Assembly: GCA_018883345.1 (NCBI GenBank)
Contig: VEQG01000001.1
Location: 1-64,000 of the forward strand
Direction of reading: 5' to 3'
Origin: Candidatus Nanopelagicaceae bacterium
GTDB taxonomy: Bacteria > Actinomycetota > Actinomycetes > Nanopelagicales > Nanopelagicaceae
Length of the DNA: 64,000 nucleotides
Position 1 is the first letter of the stretch; each line of letters starts with the position of its first letter. The notes beneath the pieces are model-generated. The model was not told the DNA's origin, searched no databases, and saw only the letters and a program-made list of their open reading frames with translations. Shown here piece after piece: positions 1 through 10,734 of this stretch. Made by a program: the position numbers and the translations under genes.

Positions 1-1
1 T

Positions 2-433
2 ATCTACGGTGTACTAGAGAAGCAGTTCCGTTCATATTACGAAGAGGCTAACCGCCGCGCAGGTAAGACTGGTGAAAACCTACTTATCCTTCTTGAGACT
101 CGCTTAGATAACGTTGTTTATCGTGCAGGTTTCGCAAAGAGCCGCGACATGGCGCGTCAGCTTGTTCGTCACGGACATTTCTTGGTTAACGGCAAGAAGG
201 TAAACATTCCTTCATATCGCGTTTCACAATTCGATGTGATTGATGTTCTTCCAAAGTCACATGACCTAACACCATTCATCGTTGCAAGTGCGGAATTCGG
301 CGAGAAGTCAGTTCCAGCTTGGATGGAAGTTGTTCCATCACAGATGCGCATCATCGTTCACGGACTACCAAACCGTTCAGTGATCGATACCCAGGTACAA
401 GAACAACTAATCGTTGAACTTTACTCAAAGTAA
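2..433 (+). CDS. rpsD: 30S ribosomal protein S4 (5'-truncated by window edge)
   Basis: Open frame from the window start: [74 protein letters not shown], typical S4; followed by rpoA. Confidence 0.97.
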   Translation: MYGVLEKQFRSYYEEANRRAGKTGENLLILLETRLDNVVYRAGFAKSRDMARQLVRHGHFLVNGKKVNIPSYRVSQFDVIDVLPKSHDLTPFIVASAEFGEKSVPAWMEVVPSQMRIIVHGLPNRSVIDTQVQEQLIVELYSK

Positions 434-518
434 TTCTTAAAAGGATTAATTGGCCCAAAAGCAGTAACCCAGAACGGGGATCAAATAGTGGATCCCCTCA
501 AAGGAAAGAGGAGAAAAC

Positions 519-1517
519 GTGCTTATTGCACAGCGTCCAACACTTACTGAAGAAGTTCTATCAGAGCACCGCTCACGTTTCATCATTGAACCGCTGGAGC
601 CAGGCTTTGGTTACACACTTGGCAACTCAATGCGTCGTACGCTGCTTTCATCTATCCCAGGTGCAGCAGTTACCAGCATTCGCGTTGCCGGTGCCCTCCA
701 TGAGTTCACCACTCTTGAAGGCGTAAAGGAAGATTTAACTGAAGTTGTTCTAAACATCAAGAACCTGGTTCTTTCATCAGAGAACGATGAGCCAGCAACT
801 GCTTACATCCGTAAGTCAGGTTCAGGCGCAGTAACTGGTGCAGATGTAGCAGTTCCAGCAGGCGTAGAAGTTCATAATCCTGATCTTCACATCGCAACAC
901 TTAATGGCAAGGCAAATCTAGAAATCGAACTAACTATCGAACGTGGACGCGGTTATGTAACTGCAGTTCAAAATAAGGCAGTTGGCGCAGAGATCGGTCG
1001 CATTCCAGTTGATTCAATTTATTCACCAGTACTAAAGGTGACTTACAAAGTTGAAGCAACACGTGTTGAACAGCGCACTGACTTTGATCGTCTAGTTGTT
1101 GATGTCGAAACAAAAGCTTCAATGAAGCCACGCGATGCAGTTGCATCAGCTGGCCACACATTGGTTGAGCTATTTGGTCTTGCACGCGAACTAAATCTTG
1201 ATGCAGAAGGTATCGACATGGGTCCATCTGTTATGGATGCAGCTCTTGCAGCAGACCTAGCGCTACCAATCGAAGATCTTGATCTAACAGTTCGTTCATA
1301 TAACTGCTTGAAGCGCGAAGGCATTCACACAGTTGGTGAATTAGTAAATCGTTCTGAGGCTGATCTACTTGATATCCGTAACTTCGGAAGCAAGTCGATT
1401 GACGAAGTAAAGGCAAAGCTAGTTTCAATGGGACTTTCATTGAAGGATAGCCCAGCAGGCTTCGATCCAACTCAGCATGCAAATTACAATGCTCATGAAG
1501 ATGAGATTGCAGAATAA
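519..1517 (+). CDS. rpoA: DNA-directed RNA polymerase subunit alpha
   Basis: GTG start after an AG-rich [34 protein letters not shown] and alpha-CTD. Confidence 0.98.
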   Translation: MLIAQRPTLTEEVLSEHRSRFIIEPLEPGFGYTLGNSMRRTLLSSIPGAAVTSIRVAGALHEFTTLEGVKEDLTEVVLNIKNLVLSSENDEPATAYIRKSGSGAVTGADVAVPAGVEVHNPDLHIATLNGKANLEIELTIERGRGYVTAVQNKAVGAEIGRIPVDSIYSPVLKVTYKVEATRVEQRTDFDRLVVDVETKASMKPRDAVASAGHTLVELFGLARELNLDAEGIDMGPSVMDAALAADLALPIEDLDLTVRSYNCLKREGIHTVGELVNRSEADLLDIRNFGSKSIDEVKAKLVSMGLSLKDSPAGFDPTQHANYNAHEDEIAE

Positions 1518-1543
1518 CGGCGAGTAAGTAAGGAAAAAGAAAA

Positions 1544-1894
1544 ATGCCAACACCATCAAAAGGCCCACGCCTCGGAAGCGGTCCAGCTCACGAGCGTTTG
1601 CTTCTAGCAACACTCGCTGAACAGCTTTTCCAGCACGGCAAGATCACTACAACTGAGACAAAGGCAAAGCGTCTGCGCCCATACGCAGAGAAGCTAATTA
1701 CCTTTGCAAAGAAGGGTGACCTTGCTGCACGTCGCGAAGTGCTTGCGAAGATCTCAAATAAGTCAGTAGTGCACACACTATTTACTGAAATTGGTCCACG
1801 CATGGCAGATCGCAACGGTGGTTACACACGAATTACAAAGATCGGTCCACGCAAGGGCGATAACGCACCTATGGCAGTGATCGAGGTTTTGTAA
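1544..1894 (+). CDS. rplQ: 50S ribosomal protein L17
   Basis: [53 protein letters not shown]. Confidence 0.98.
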   Translation: MPTPSKGPRLGSGPAHERLLLATLAEQLFQHGKITTTETKAKRLRPYAEKLITFAKKGDLAARREVLAKISNKSVVHTLFTEIGPRMADRNGGYTRITKIGPRKGDNAPMAVIEVL

Positions 1895-1913
1895 CTCGAA
1901 CCAAGTATCCGTC

Positions 1914-2783
1914 ATGAATCAACCCACTCTCGCACCCGAGAGTGGGTTTTTTCGTGCCCGAATTCTCTTGGGTTACGACGGAACTAATTTCTTTGGCTGG
2001 GGAAGGCAGAGTGATGTCCGAACAGTTCAAGGTGAATTAGAGGCGGCCTTAAGCACTCTATATCGCCAAAATATTGAAACTGTTGTTGCAGGTAGAACAG
2101 ATGCTGGTGTGCATGCAACTGGCCAAGTAGCGCATGCAGATTTACCTGAAGGCGATTTTGGTTTCGAATTCGAAAGTTTGGTTTATCGATTAAATCGAAT
2201 TCTGCCTGAAGATATGAGAATTAAGTCTTTTGAACGTGCAAGCAATAATTTTCATGCTCGCTACGGGGCACTTCGCCGTCATTATGTTTACAAAATCCAA
2301 GACGGAAACGGTATCGTTGAACCGATTAAGCGACTAGATATAGCGCCTTGGTATCGAGATTTAGATATTGATTTAATGAATCAAGCTGCAGCCTCTTTGC
2401 TTGGTGAAAATGATTTCTTTAGCTACGCGAAATTTCGCCCAAATGCCACGACCATTCGTGATTTACAGAGATTTGATTTCGAGCGGATGGATGACGGTGT
2501 GATTATTTCGCACATCACCGCTGATGCCTTTTGTTACAACATGGTTCGAGCATTAGTGGGAACTATGGTTTACATCGGAGAGGGCAGATTTCCAGTCTCT
2601 TGGGCTAAAGAAGTATTGGATAAGAAAGAACGACCTTCAGATTCCGTAGTTTTCCCTGCGAATGGTCTAACTTTTGTCGGTGTTGATTATCCGACTGATG
2701 TAGAGATGATCGAAAGATTCAACAAAGTGCTAGCAAAACGTGCACTTTCTATAAATGATGCAGTTGATGAGGAAGGCGAATAA
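1914..2783 (+). CDS. truA: tRNA pseudouridine(38-40) synthase TruA
   Basis: GYDGTNFFGWGRQ ... VVAGRTDAGVHATGQVAH motifs; downstream of rplQ. Confidence 0.95.
   Translation: MNQPTLAPESGFFRARILLGYDGTNFFGWGRQSDVRTVQGELEAALSTLYRQNIETVVAGRTDAGVHATGQVAHADLPEGDFGFEFESLVYRLNRILPEDMRIKSFERASNNFHARYGALRRHYVYKIQDGNGIVEPIKRLDIAPWYRDLDIDLMNQAAASLLGENDFFSYAKFRPNATTIRDLQRFDFERMDDGVIISHITADAFCYNMVRALVGTMVYIGEGRFPVSWAKEVLDKKERPSDSVVFPANGLTFVGVDYPTDVEMIERFNKVLAKRALSINDAVDEEGE
1921..1952 (+). terminator. Intrinsic terminator inside the 5' coding sequence of truA
   Basis: Perfect 12-bp stem AACCCACTCTCG / CGAGAGTGGGTT, loop CACC, T6 run at 1947-1952. Confidence 0.88.
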
Positions 2784-4385
2784 TTGGGCCACATTGATGT
2801 AAGTGGAGTGGAATTTTCGCTATCCGATGGCCGCGTGCTACTAAATGAAGTCTCATTTCGCGTTGGCGATGGCCATAAAGTTGCTTTGATTGGCCCCAAC
2901 GGTTCCGGAAAAACAACTTTGCTCAAAATGATTGCCGGTGACTTAGATCCAGAAGAGGGAAGCGTTGCAATCACCGGTGGTTTAGGTGTGATGCGCCAGT
3001 TCATCGGTAGCGTTAGAGATGATTCAACCGTCCGTGATTTATTGCTTTCGGTTGCGCCAAAACGTATTCGCGATGCAGCTGCGGCAATAAAAGAGACTGA
3101 AGCTCGCATGTATGAAACTGCAGAAGAGAAAGACCAGATGGCTTACGCCGAAGCGATTGTTGAATGGGGCGATGCCGGCGGTTATGACTTTGAAGTTATT
3201 TGGGATACCTGCTGCACCGAATCACTGGGCAAACCATTCGATAAAGTTCAAGATCGTCTAGTAAATACATTATCTGGCGGCGAGCAGAAGAAATTAGTCG
3301 TTCGCGCGCTGATGGAAGGCCCTGAAGAGACGCTGCTACTTGATGAGCCGGATAATTATTTAGATGTTCCGTCAAAACGTTGGCTAGAACAGGTAATTAA
3401 AGAGACCAAGAAAACCGTGCTTTTTGTTAGCCACGATCGTGAATTGTTGGAAGAGGTAGCAACAAAAATTGTTGCGTTAGAACAAGGACACAATGGAAAT
3501 ACTGCCTGGGTTCATGGCGGCAAATTCTCAACTTGGCATGAGGCTCGACGTGCCCGTAATGAACGTTTCGCAGAAGTTTTATTGCGTTGGGAACAAGAAC
3601 ATACTCGCTTGAAAGAATTGGTTTTGACACTTCGTAATCAAGCGAAATCTTCACCAGATATGGCCTCAAAATATCGAGCAATGCAGACTCGTTTACGTAA
3701 ATTTGAAGAGTTAGGTGCGCCTCCTGCACCACCTATCGAACAGAATGTTCGAGTGGCACTTAAAGGCGGACGCACCGGAGTTCGTGCTTTAACTTTCGAA
3801 AATTTTGCACTTAATGGATTAACTGAGCCATTTAATTTTGAAGTTTTTTATGGAGATCGGGTTGCAGTGCTTGGAAAGAACGGAACCGGTAAGTCTCACT
3901 TCTTACGTCTAATTGGTGGAGATGGCACGGTTAAATACACCGGAGATTTCAAATATGGTGCACGTGTAGAAGTTGGTTATTTTGCACAAACGCATGCCCA
4001 TCCAGAGTTCGAAAATAAAACGCTTCTAGAGATTTTATGGGAAGAACATTCATTGCAATTAGGCGCTGCTAAATCAGTTTTAGGTAAATACGAAATCGAT
4101 CAGGCAGCAAATCAAAAATTTTCTCAATTATCTGGTGGTCAGCAGGCAAGATTCCAAGTCTTACTTCTGGAACTTGCAGGCGACACCTTGCTTTTACTTG
4201 ATGAGCCAACCGATAACTTAGATTTAGCGAGCGCCGAGAGTTTGGAAAATGCACTTAATCAATATGAAGGAACCGTGCTAACCGTGACTCACGATCGTTG
4301 GTTCTGCCGCGGCTTCACTAGGTTCCTCATTTTCGGCGCAAATGGCCATGTTTATGAGTCCAATGAGCCTGTTTTTGACCATTAG
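2784..4385 (+). CDS. ABC-F family ATP-binding protein (two ABC domains)
   Basis: GPNGSGKTTLLK, LSGGEQKK, LLLDEPDNYLD; second domain GKNGTGKSHFLR, LSGGQQAR, LLLDEPTDNLD. Confidence 0.93.
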   Translation: MGHIDVSGVEFSLSDGRVLLNEVSFRVGDGHKVALIGPNGSGKTTLLKMIAGDLDPEEGSVAITGGLGVMRQFIGSVRDDSTVRDLLLSVAPKRIRDAAAAIKETEARMYETAEEKDQMAYAEAIVEWGDAGGYDFEVIWDTCCTESLGKPFDKVQDRLVNTLSGGEQKKLVVRALMEGPEETLLLDEPDNYLDVPSKRWLEQVIKETKKTVLFVSHDRELLEEVATKIVALEQGHNGNTAWVHGGKFSTWHEARRARNERFAEVLLRWEQEHTRLKELVLTLRNQAKSSPDMASKYRAMQTRLRKFEELGAPPAPPIEQNVRVALKGGRTGVRALTFENFALNGLTEPFNFEVFYGDRVAVLGKNGTGKSHFLRLIGGDGTVKYTGDFKYGARVEVGYFAQTHAHPEFENKTLLEILWEEHSLQLGAAKSVLGKYEIDQAANQKFSQLSGGQQARFQVLLLELAGDTLLLLDEPTDNLDLASAESLENALNQYEGTVLTVTHDRWFCRGFTRFLIFGANGHVYESNEPVFDH

Positions 4386-4507
4386 GCAGTAGAAAAGTGA
4401 GCGTAACAGGCTCGTTTTGACCCATTTCACGCTCAAAGGTAAAGTTTGCCCTCTGCGCGGTCGAAAAGCCGCACACAATAAAAGCAGTAATTGAAGGAGT
4501 AAGTAGC

Positions 4508-4963
4508 GTGCGCACATATAGCCCAAAGCCTGGCGATGCTGTCCGTAAGTGGTACATCATCGATGCAGAGGACGTAGTTCTTGGACGTCTGGCAACTCAT
4601 GCTGCTGCGTTACTACGCGGCAAGCACAAGCCAACATTTGCAGCACACATGGACATGGGTGACTTCGTAATTGTTATTAATGCCGAGAAGATCGCGCTTT
4701 CAGGAAACAAGATCACCCAGAAGATGGCACACCGCCACTCAAACTTCCCAGGTGGTTTAACTTCAACTGTTTACGGTGAATTACTTGAGAAGCATCCAAC
4801 ACGTGCGGTTGAGAAGGCAATCAAGGGAATGTTGCCAAAGAATTCAATTGGTCGCGCACAAGCTACCAAGCTAAAGGTTTACGCAGGTGCAGAACATCCA
4901 CATTCAGCACAGGCTCCAATTCCATTCGTATTCGATCAAGTTTCACAAATCGTCAAGAAGTAA
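4508..4963 (+). CDS. rplM: 50S ribosomal protein L13
   Basis: [42 protein letters not shown]. Confidence 0.98.
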   Translation: MRTYSPKPGDAVRKWYIIDAEDVVLGRLATHAAALLRGKHKPTFAAHMDMGDFVIVINAEKIALSGNKITQKMAHRHSNFPGGLTSTVYGELLEKHPTRAVEKAIKGMLPKNSIGRAQATKLKVYAGAEHPHSAQAPIPFVFDQVSQIVKK

Positions 4964-4987
4964 ATCAGAAGTAAGGAACAGAAATAA

Positions 4988-5467
4988 ATGTCAGATCAGA
5001 ATTTGCTAGAAGAAGATTCAATTCCTACTTCTTACTCATCATCAACACCAGCTGCAGCAACTAATCGTCCAGCAGTTAAGGCGCCAGGTGCAGGTACCGG
5101 CCGTCGCAAGGAAGCAGTTGCTCGCGTTCGTCTAACACCAGGTACTGGTCGCTGGGTTGTTAATGGCAAAGCTCTTCCTGATTATTTCCCAAATAAGGTT
5201 CACCAGCAGTTAGTTTCCGAACCATTCCGCACAGTTGGTGCTGAAAATCAGTACGACGTATTTGCTCGTATTGATGGTGGTGGAGTTTCTGGACAAGCTG
5301 GCGCGCTTCGTCTTGGTATCGCTCGTGCGCTAAATGCAATCGATGTAGATGCAAATCGTCCAGCGCTTAAGAAAGCTGGATTCTTAACACGTGATGCACG
5401 TGTAATTGAGCGCAAGAAGTACGGCCTAAAGAAGGCTCGTAAGCGCTCACAGTACTCAAAGCGTTAA
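4988..5467 (+). CDS. rpsI: 30S ribosomal protein S9
   Basis: [26 protein letters not shown] ... [11 protein letters not shown]-terminus. Confidence 0.98.
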   Translation: MSDQNLLEEDSIPTSYSSSTPAAATNRPAVKAPGAGTGRRKEAVARVRLTPGTGRWVVNGKALPDYFPNKVHQQLVSEPFRTVGAENQYDVFARIDGGGVSGQAGALRLGIARALNAIDVDANRPALKKAGFLTRDARVIERKKYGLKKARKRSQYSKR

Positions 5468-5490
5468 TTTCGAATCGCAGATCCGCGAAT

Positions 5491-6846
5491 ATGGATGCGA
5501 AGCGTCTCTTCGGTACCGATGGTATTCGTGGACTTGCTAATCGCGATTTAACTGCAGAGTTAGCTCTAAATGTCTCAGTAGCTGCTGCGCATATTCTCGT
5601 TGAGCAAATTGGAGATCCGACAGGAAATCGTCCAAAAGCAATTGTGGGCAGTGATTCTCGGGCATCTGGAGAATTTCTTGAAGCGGCTGTTGTAGCTGGC
5701 TTAACCAGCGCCGGCGTTGATGTTTACCGAGTCGGGGTTTTACCAACTCCTGCAATCGCATATTTAGTTGGCGAATCTGGTGCGGATTTGGGCGTAATGC
5801 TCTCTGCTTCACATAATCCAATGCCAGATAACGGAATTAAATTATTTGCTCGCGGTGGTGGCAAATTAGATGATGCAATCGAAGATCAAATTCAAGCTCG
5901 AATGTCCGAACCTTGGGAGCGACCAACGGGGCGCGGAGTAGGACGAGTAATTGACGATAAAGATGCCGCAAATCGATACATCGAACATCTGCTCTCAACA
6001 ATCAATCAAAAGTTAGCTGGTTTGAAAGTTGTAGTGGATTGCGCAAATGGTGCGGCAAGTTTTGTGGCACCAGAAACTCTACGTCGAGCAGGAGCAGAGG
6101 TAATAGCAGTAGCGAATACTCCAAATGGTTGGAATATCAACGATGGAGTCGGCTCAACCCATTTAGATTTCCTCAAGGCAGAAGTTAAGAAGAATAACGC
6201 AGACCTTGGAATCGCACACGATGGAGATGCCGATCGCTGCTTAGCAGTGGATGCAGATGGCAACGAAGTTGATGGCGATCAGATCATTGCAATTCTTGCA
6301 GCTGGATTAAATGCAAGGGCAGAACTACCGAATTCCACGGTAGTAGCAACCGTCATGAGCAATCTTGGTTTCTTTAAAGCTATGCAAACTTCAGGTATTA
6401 AAGTTGAAGTTACCTCAGTCGGCGACCGTTATGTATTAGAAAAACTACTTGCAGATGATTTGGTACTAGGTGGCGAACAATCTGGCCATGTCATTTACCG
6501 CAAATTTGCTAACACTGGTGATGGAATTTTGACCGCGCTGTTATTGCTTCAGGAGCTAAAGCGCTCAAACAAATCGCTAAAAGAAGCTGCTGCAATTATG
6601 CAGAAATTCCCTCAGGTTTTAATAAATGTAAGAAATGTTGCTAAAGAGCGACTTGAATCATCGACAGTAATCAAGGAAGCAGTCGATAAATTTGAAAGTG
6701 AATTAAAAGGCGAGGGACGTGTTTTATTGCGGGCTTCTGGCACTGAGCCGCTAGTTCGCGTGATGGTTGAAGCTTCCACTGATACTCTTGCCTCTAGCGT
6801 TGCAACAGAATTGGCAGAGTTAGTTAAACGAGAACTGGGGTCTTAA
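5491..6846 (+). CDS. glmM: Phosphoglucosamine mutase
   Basis: RLFGTDGIRGLANRDLTAELALNVS; active-site SASHNPMPDNGIK; adjacent to glmS. Confidence 0.96.
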   Translation: MDAKRLFGTDGIRGLANRDLTAELALNVSVAAAHILVEQIGDPTGNRPKAIVGSDSRASGEFLEAAVVAGLTSAGVDVYRVGVLPTPAIAYLVGESGADLGVMLSASHNPMPDNGIKLFARGGGKLDDAIEDQIQARMSEPWERPTGRGVGRVIDDKDAANRYIEHLLSTINQKLAGLKVVVDCANGAASFVAPETLRRAGAEVIAVANTPNGWNINDGVGSTHLDFLKAEVKKNNADLGIAHDGDADRCLAVDADGNEVDGDQIIAILAAGLNARAELPNSTVVATVMSNLGFFKAMQTSGIKVEVTSVGDRYVLEKLLADDLVLGGEQSGHVIYRKFANTGDGILTALLLLQELKRSNKSLKEAAAIMQKFPQVLINVRNVAKERLESSTVIKEAVDKFESELKGEGRVLLRASGTEPLVRVMVEASTDTLASSVATELAELVKRELGS

Positions 6847-6847
6847 A

Positions 6848-8680
6848 GTGTGCGGAATTGTGGGATATACCGGGCCACAATCTGCAGTTACACCTTTAAT
6901 TGAAGGCCTGCGCCGTTTGGAATATCGAGGTTACGATTCTGCAGGTATTGCACTTGGAACCTCAGATAAATTATTTGTGGAAAAGAAAGCTGGAAAACTC
7001 TCAAATTTAGAGTCGGCCCTAGGTTCGGTTCCGGCGGTGCATTCCGGAATTGGCCACACTCGCTGGGCAACACATGGCGGTCCTACAGATCGAAACGCAC
7101 ATCCACATTTAGATAATGAAGGAAAGTTGGCCGTAATTCACAATGGAATTATTGAGAATTATTCAGAGCTTAAGGCGGAGCTAGAAAAGCATGGCCATAA
7201 ATTTCAATCTGAAACTGACACCGAATCAGTTGCACATCTCCTGAGTGACTTAAGAAAAGAACATAATGGCAATTTAACAATTGCGATGCGTGAAGCAGTT
7301 AAGCGTTTACGTGGTTCGTTTACGCTATTGGCAGTTCATGCAGATCAACCTGATTTGATTGTTGGGGTTCGTCGAAATTCACCTTTAGTAGTCGGGTTGG
7401 GAGATGGTGAAAACTTCATGGCTTCAGATGTGGCTGCTTTTATTGAATACACAAAGCGAGCCGTTGAATTGGGACAAGATGAAGTTGTCACCATTACTCC
7501 AACATCTATTTCAATTACAGATTTGGAAGGAAATGCTTTAAAACCACGCGAATATCAAATTACTTGGGATGCCGAAGCCGCTCAAAAGGGTGGATACCCA
7601 CATTTCATGTTAAAAGAGATTTTTGAACAACCAAAAGCAGTTGCAGACACATTGCTTGGCAGAATGATTGATGGTCGGATTTCGCTTGATGAATTAAATC
7701 TAAGTGACGCCGAATTGAAATCTCTTCAGAAAATTGTGGTGTTAGCTTGTGGTACTGCATATCACGCAGGACTAGTCGCTAAGTATGCAATTGAAAAGTG
7801 GGCACACATTCCCGTAGAAGTAGAACTTGCCTCTGAATTTAGATATCGCGATCCAATTGTTGATAAAAATACTTTAGTCATCGCAATTTCCCAGTCTGGC
7901 GAAACAATGGATACTTTAATGGCGCTTCGTCACGCAAAAGAATTCGGAGCACGAGTTTTGGCGGTCTGCAACACCAATAGTTCAACAATTCCACGTGAAT
8001 CAGATGCGGTTATTTATACCCACGCTGGCCCAGAGATTGCAGTTGCATCTACAAAGGCGCTGCTAACCCAGATTGTGGCCACTTTCTTAATCGGCTTACA
8101 TTTAGCTGAAGTTCGCGGATCTTTAAATTCTTCGCAAGTTTCTGAAATTTATAATGAGATGTTAGAACTTCCATCGAAACTTGAACAGATATTAGAAACA
8201 GTCGAGCCTTTAAGGGAACTAACTCGTAAATTTACAGAGAAGAACACGGTGTTATTTCTGGGCCGCCATGTTGGTTTCCCGGTAGCACTTGAAGGAGCTT
8301 TAAAACTTAAAGAACTTGCCTATATTCATGCAGAGGGTTTTGCCGGTGGCGAACTAAAGCATGGCCCTATTGCGCTCATAGAAGAGGGCACGCCAGTAAT
8401 TGCAATTGTGCCTAATACTCACGAACACGGCTTAGATGAAAAAATGCTTTCAAATATTCAGGAAGTCAGAGCGCGAGGCGCAAAGGTAATTGCGATTGCA
8501 TCAGAAGGAATTGAGATTCCGGGTGCGGCGCACATAATTAGAATTCCTAATTCTCCACAAATGTTGCAACCAGTTTTAGCAACAGTTCCGCTTCAAGTTT
8601 TTGCCTACGAAATGGCGTGTGCGCGCGGAACTGATGTTGATCAGCCACGCAATTTGGCAAAATCTGTAACGGTGGAATAA
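6848..8680 (+). CDS. glmS: Glutamine--fructose-6-phosphate aminotransferase (isomerizing)
   Basis: MCGIVGYTGPQSAVTPLIEGLRRLEYRGYDSAGIA; SIS domains; C-terminal DQPRNLAKSVTVE. Confidence 0.98.
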   Translation: MCGIVGYTGPQSAVTPLIEGLRRLEYRGYDSAGIALGTSDKLFVEKKAGKLSNLESALGSVPAVHSGIGHTRWATHGGPTDRNAHPHLDNEGKLAVIHNGIIENYSELKAELEKHGHKFQSETDTESVAHLLSDLRKEHNGNLTIAMREAVKRLRGSFTLLAVHADQPDLIVGVRRNSPLVVGLGDGENFMASDVAAFIEYTKRAVELGQDEVVTITPTSISITDLEGNALKPREYQITWDAEAAQKGGYPHFMLKEIFEQPKAVADTLLGRMIDGRISLDELNLSDAELKSLQKIVVLACGTAYHAGLVAKYAIEKWAHIPVEVELASEFRYRDPIVDKNTLVIAISQSGETMDTLMALRHAKEFGARVLAVCNTNSSTIPRESDAVIYTHAGPEIAVASTKALLTQIVATFLIGLHLAEVRGSLNSSQVSEIYNEMLELPSKLEQILETVEPLRELTRKFTEKNTVLFLGRHVGFPVALEGALKLKELAYIHAEGFAGGELKHGPIALIEEGTPVIAIVPNTHEHGLDEKMLSNIQEVRARGAKVIAIASEGIEIPGAAHIIRIPNSPQMLQPVLATVPLQVFAYEMACARGTDVDQPRNLAKSVTVE

Positions 8681-9337
8681 GTGGACTCACGTCGCAAGCA
8701 ATTTAATCGCGCTTTAAAATGGGCTGGCGCCCTGTTTGTTGGTTTCGTTTTAGTAACCCATCAAGTAATTATCAACGGCCCCTTAATTCAGCTTGATGCA
8801 ATAGTTTTCAATGCTGATCGACCAAAGCTAACTTCGCTGGAAAGATTGATTTTACTTCGCATAGATAATCTTGGACTTCGCGGCGTTACTGCGACTATCT
8901 TATTAATTACCGCCTTCTTTATTGCGCGTAGATTTAAATCTTGGAGACCGCTAAACCTTTCAATCTTGGCAGTTCTAGCTTTGAATTTGGTAGTTGGCCT
9001 GGCCAAGCTTGGTATTGGCAGAACTAAACCAAGATTAAATGTTGATTTGGTTTATGCAGGCGGACTTTCTTATCCATCTGGCCATGCCTCAAATGCAATT
9101 CTCACTTGGGGAGTACTGGCATACATTCTCTATCGCTACTCACATCCGAACGCTTGGCATCCATATGCGATGGGTTTTCTCGCCGGAATATTCACATTAG
9201 GCGTCTGCGTAGTTTCCGCCTTCAGAAATACTCATTGGATTAGCGATCTGGTTGGCGGTTTATTTATCGGAGGCGCGCTATTAGTTATGGTTATCGCTGT
9301 AGATAGATTCGTTCCTTCTGAGAAGCAGACTAGATAG
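8681..9337 (+). CDS. PAP2-family phosphatase, membrane
   Basis: KLGIGRTKPR, SYPSGHASNA, FRNTHWISDLVGG phosphatase motifs with TM segments. Confidence 0.85.
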   Translation: MDSRRKQFNRALKWAGALFVGFVLVTHQVIINGPLIQLDAIVFNADRPKLTSLERLILLRIDNLGLRGVTATILLITAFFIARRFKSWRPLNLSILAVLALNLVVGLAKLGIGRTKPRLNVDLVYAGGLSYPSGHASNAILTWGVLAYILYRYSHPNAWHPYAMGFLAGIFTLGVCVVSAFRNTHWISDLVGGLFIGGALLVMVIAVDRFVPSEKQTR

Positions 9338-9346
9338 CGGTGCAGC

Positions 9347-9688
9347 ATGATTGATGGCGTTGGCATTGATGTAGTTGATATTGCACGCTTCCAAGAATCT
9401 TTAGAACGTACACCTGGTTTAAAAGATCGCTTATTCACGGAAGGCGAGAAATCAAAAGGAATTGCATCTCTTGCCGCGCGCTTTGCCGCCAAAGAAGCAT
9501 TAGCTAAAGCTTTACATGTGCCGGCTGGATTAAATTGGCAGGATTGCGAAGTCATAAATCTTGAGAATGGTCGCCCGGTATTTTTATTTCATAATCAAAT
9601 TGCTGAATTAATTGATGGTGCCGACGTACATCTTTCACTCTCACATGACGCCGGCATTGCATCTGCGATGGTTGTGATTGAAAGATGA
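9347..9688 (+). CDS. acpS: Holo-[acyl-carrier-protein] synthase
   Basis: [16 protein letters not shown] ... [12 protein letters not shown] ... [16 protein letters not shown]. Confidence 0.95.
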   Translation: MIDGVGIDVVDIARFQESLERTPGLKDRLFTEGEKSKGIASLAARFAAKEALAKALHVPAGLNWQDCEVINLENGRPVFLFHNQIAELIDGADVHLSLSHDAGIASAMVVIER

Positions 9689-10734
9689 GAGAAGTAGAGA
9701 TTGATTTAGCTGCCTTGAAGGCAAATTTGAAATTAATCAAAGCTCATGCCGGAGTTCCAGTGCTCGCAATTGTTAAAGCTGACGCATATGGACACGGATT
9801 GATACCTTGCGCAACTGCCGCAGTAGAAGCAGGTGCAGATTATTTAGGAGTTGCACTTCTCGAAGAGGCTTTTGCACTTCGAGAGGCTGGAATTAAAGCG
9901 CCAATTCTGGCTTGGCTAAACCCACCGGGATTGGATTATGAACGCGCAGTTGCAGCGGATATTGATTTAGGCGTTTCTTCGCTTGAAGTATTTGATGAAA
10001 TAAATGCAATTGATGGCGCACGTATTCATTTAAAGGTTGAGACCGGAATGGGCAGAAACGGATTCTCTACTGAATGGTCCGAATTAATGAATCGCGATTT
10101 AGTAAAAGTAGTAGGAGTAATGACTCATTTGGCCCGTGCGGATGAACCAAATGAAGCCCAAAATAATTTACAAATTGAAAACTTCAATATTCGCGTAAAT
10201 GAATTAAAGGAAAAGGGAATTTCTCCAATTCGCCATATTTCTAATACCGCGGCGACGCTTTCGAATCAATCGGCTCGCTTTGACATGGTTCGAGTAGGTA
10301 TCGCTATGTATGGTTTATCGCCATTAAATCGAGATCAATCACTTCAGCCGGTAATGAAAGTGCGCGCTAGATTAGTTTTGGTTAAAGAGATGCCAGCCAA
10401 TCATCCAATTGGTTATGGCGCAACCGCACATACAAAAAGTCCTACTAAAATTGGAATTGTTGGAATGGGTTACGCTGATGGTATTCCAAGAAATGCCAAC
10501 TCCGGTGCGGGTGTAACTTTTAATGGTCAGAGCGCAGCTATTATTGGCAGAGTTTCGATGGATCAATTCGCAGTAGATCTTGGCGCAGATTCAAAGGCAA
10601 AAACTGGCGATTGGGTTACGGTCATCGGTGAAAACTATGATGCCTATTCATGGGCAGATGCTTGTCAAACTATTCATTATGAAATTACCACCAGGATGGC
10701 ACCGCGCATCAAACGGAATTACAAAAATAAATGA
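9685..10734 (+). CDS. alr: Alanine racemase
   Basis: [21 protein letters not shown]-lysine motif; [14 protein letters not shown]. Confidence 0.96.
   Translation: MREVEIDLAALKANLKLIKAHAGVPVLAIVKADAYGHGLIPCATAAVEAGADYLGVALLEEAFALREAGIKAPILAWLNPPGLDYERAVAADIDLGVSSLEVFDEINAIDGARIHLKVETGMGRNGFSTEWSELMNRDLVKVVGVMTHLARADEPNEAQNNLQIENFNIRVNELKEKGISPIRHISNTAATLSNQSARFDMVRVGIAMYGLSPLNRDQSLQPVMKVRARLVLVKEMPANHPIGYGATAHTKSPTKIGIVGMGYADGIPRNANSGAGVTFNGQSAAIIGRVSMDQFAVDLGADSKAKTGDWVTVIGENYDAYSWADACQTIHYEITTRMAPRIKRNYKNK

Noticed and set aside
2687-3109. 140-aa minus-strand ORF across truA/ABC-F junction
   Set aside because: Both plus-strand genes are well supported; the product is compositionally biased without motifs.
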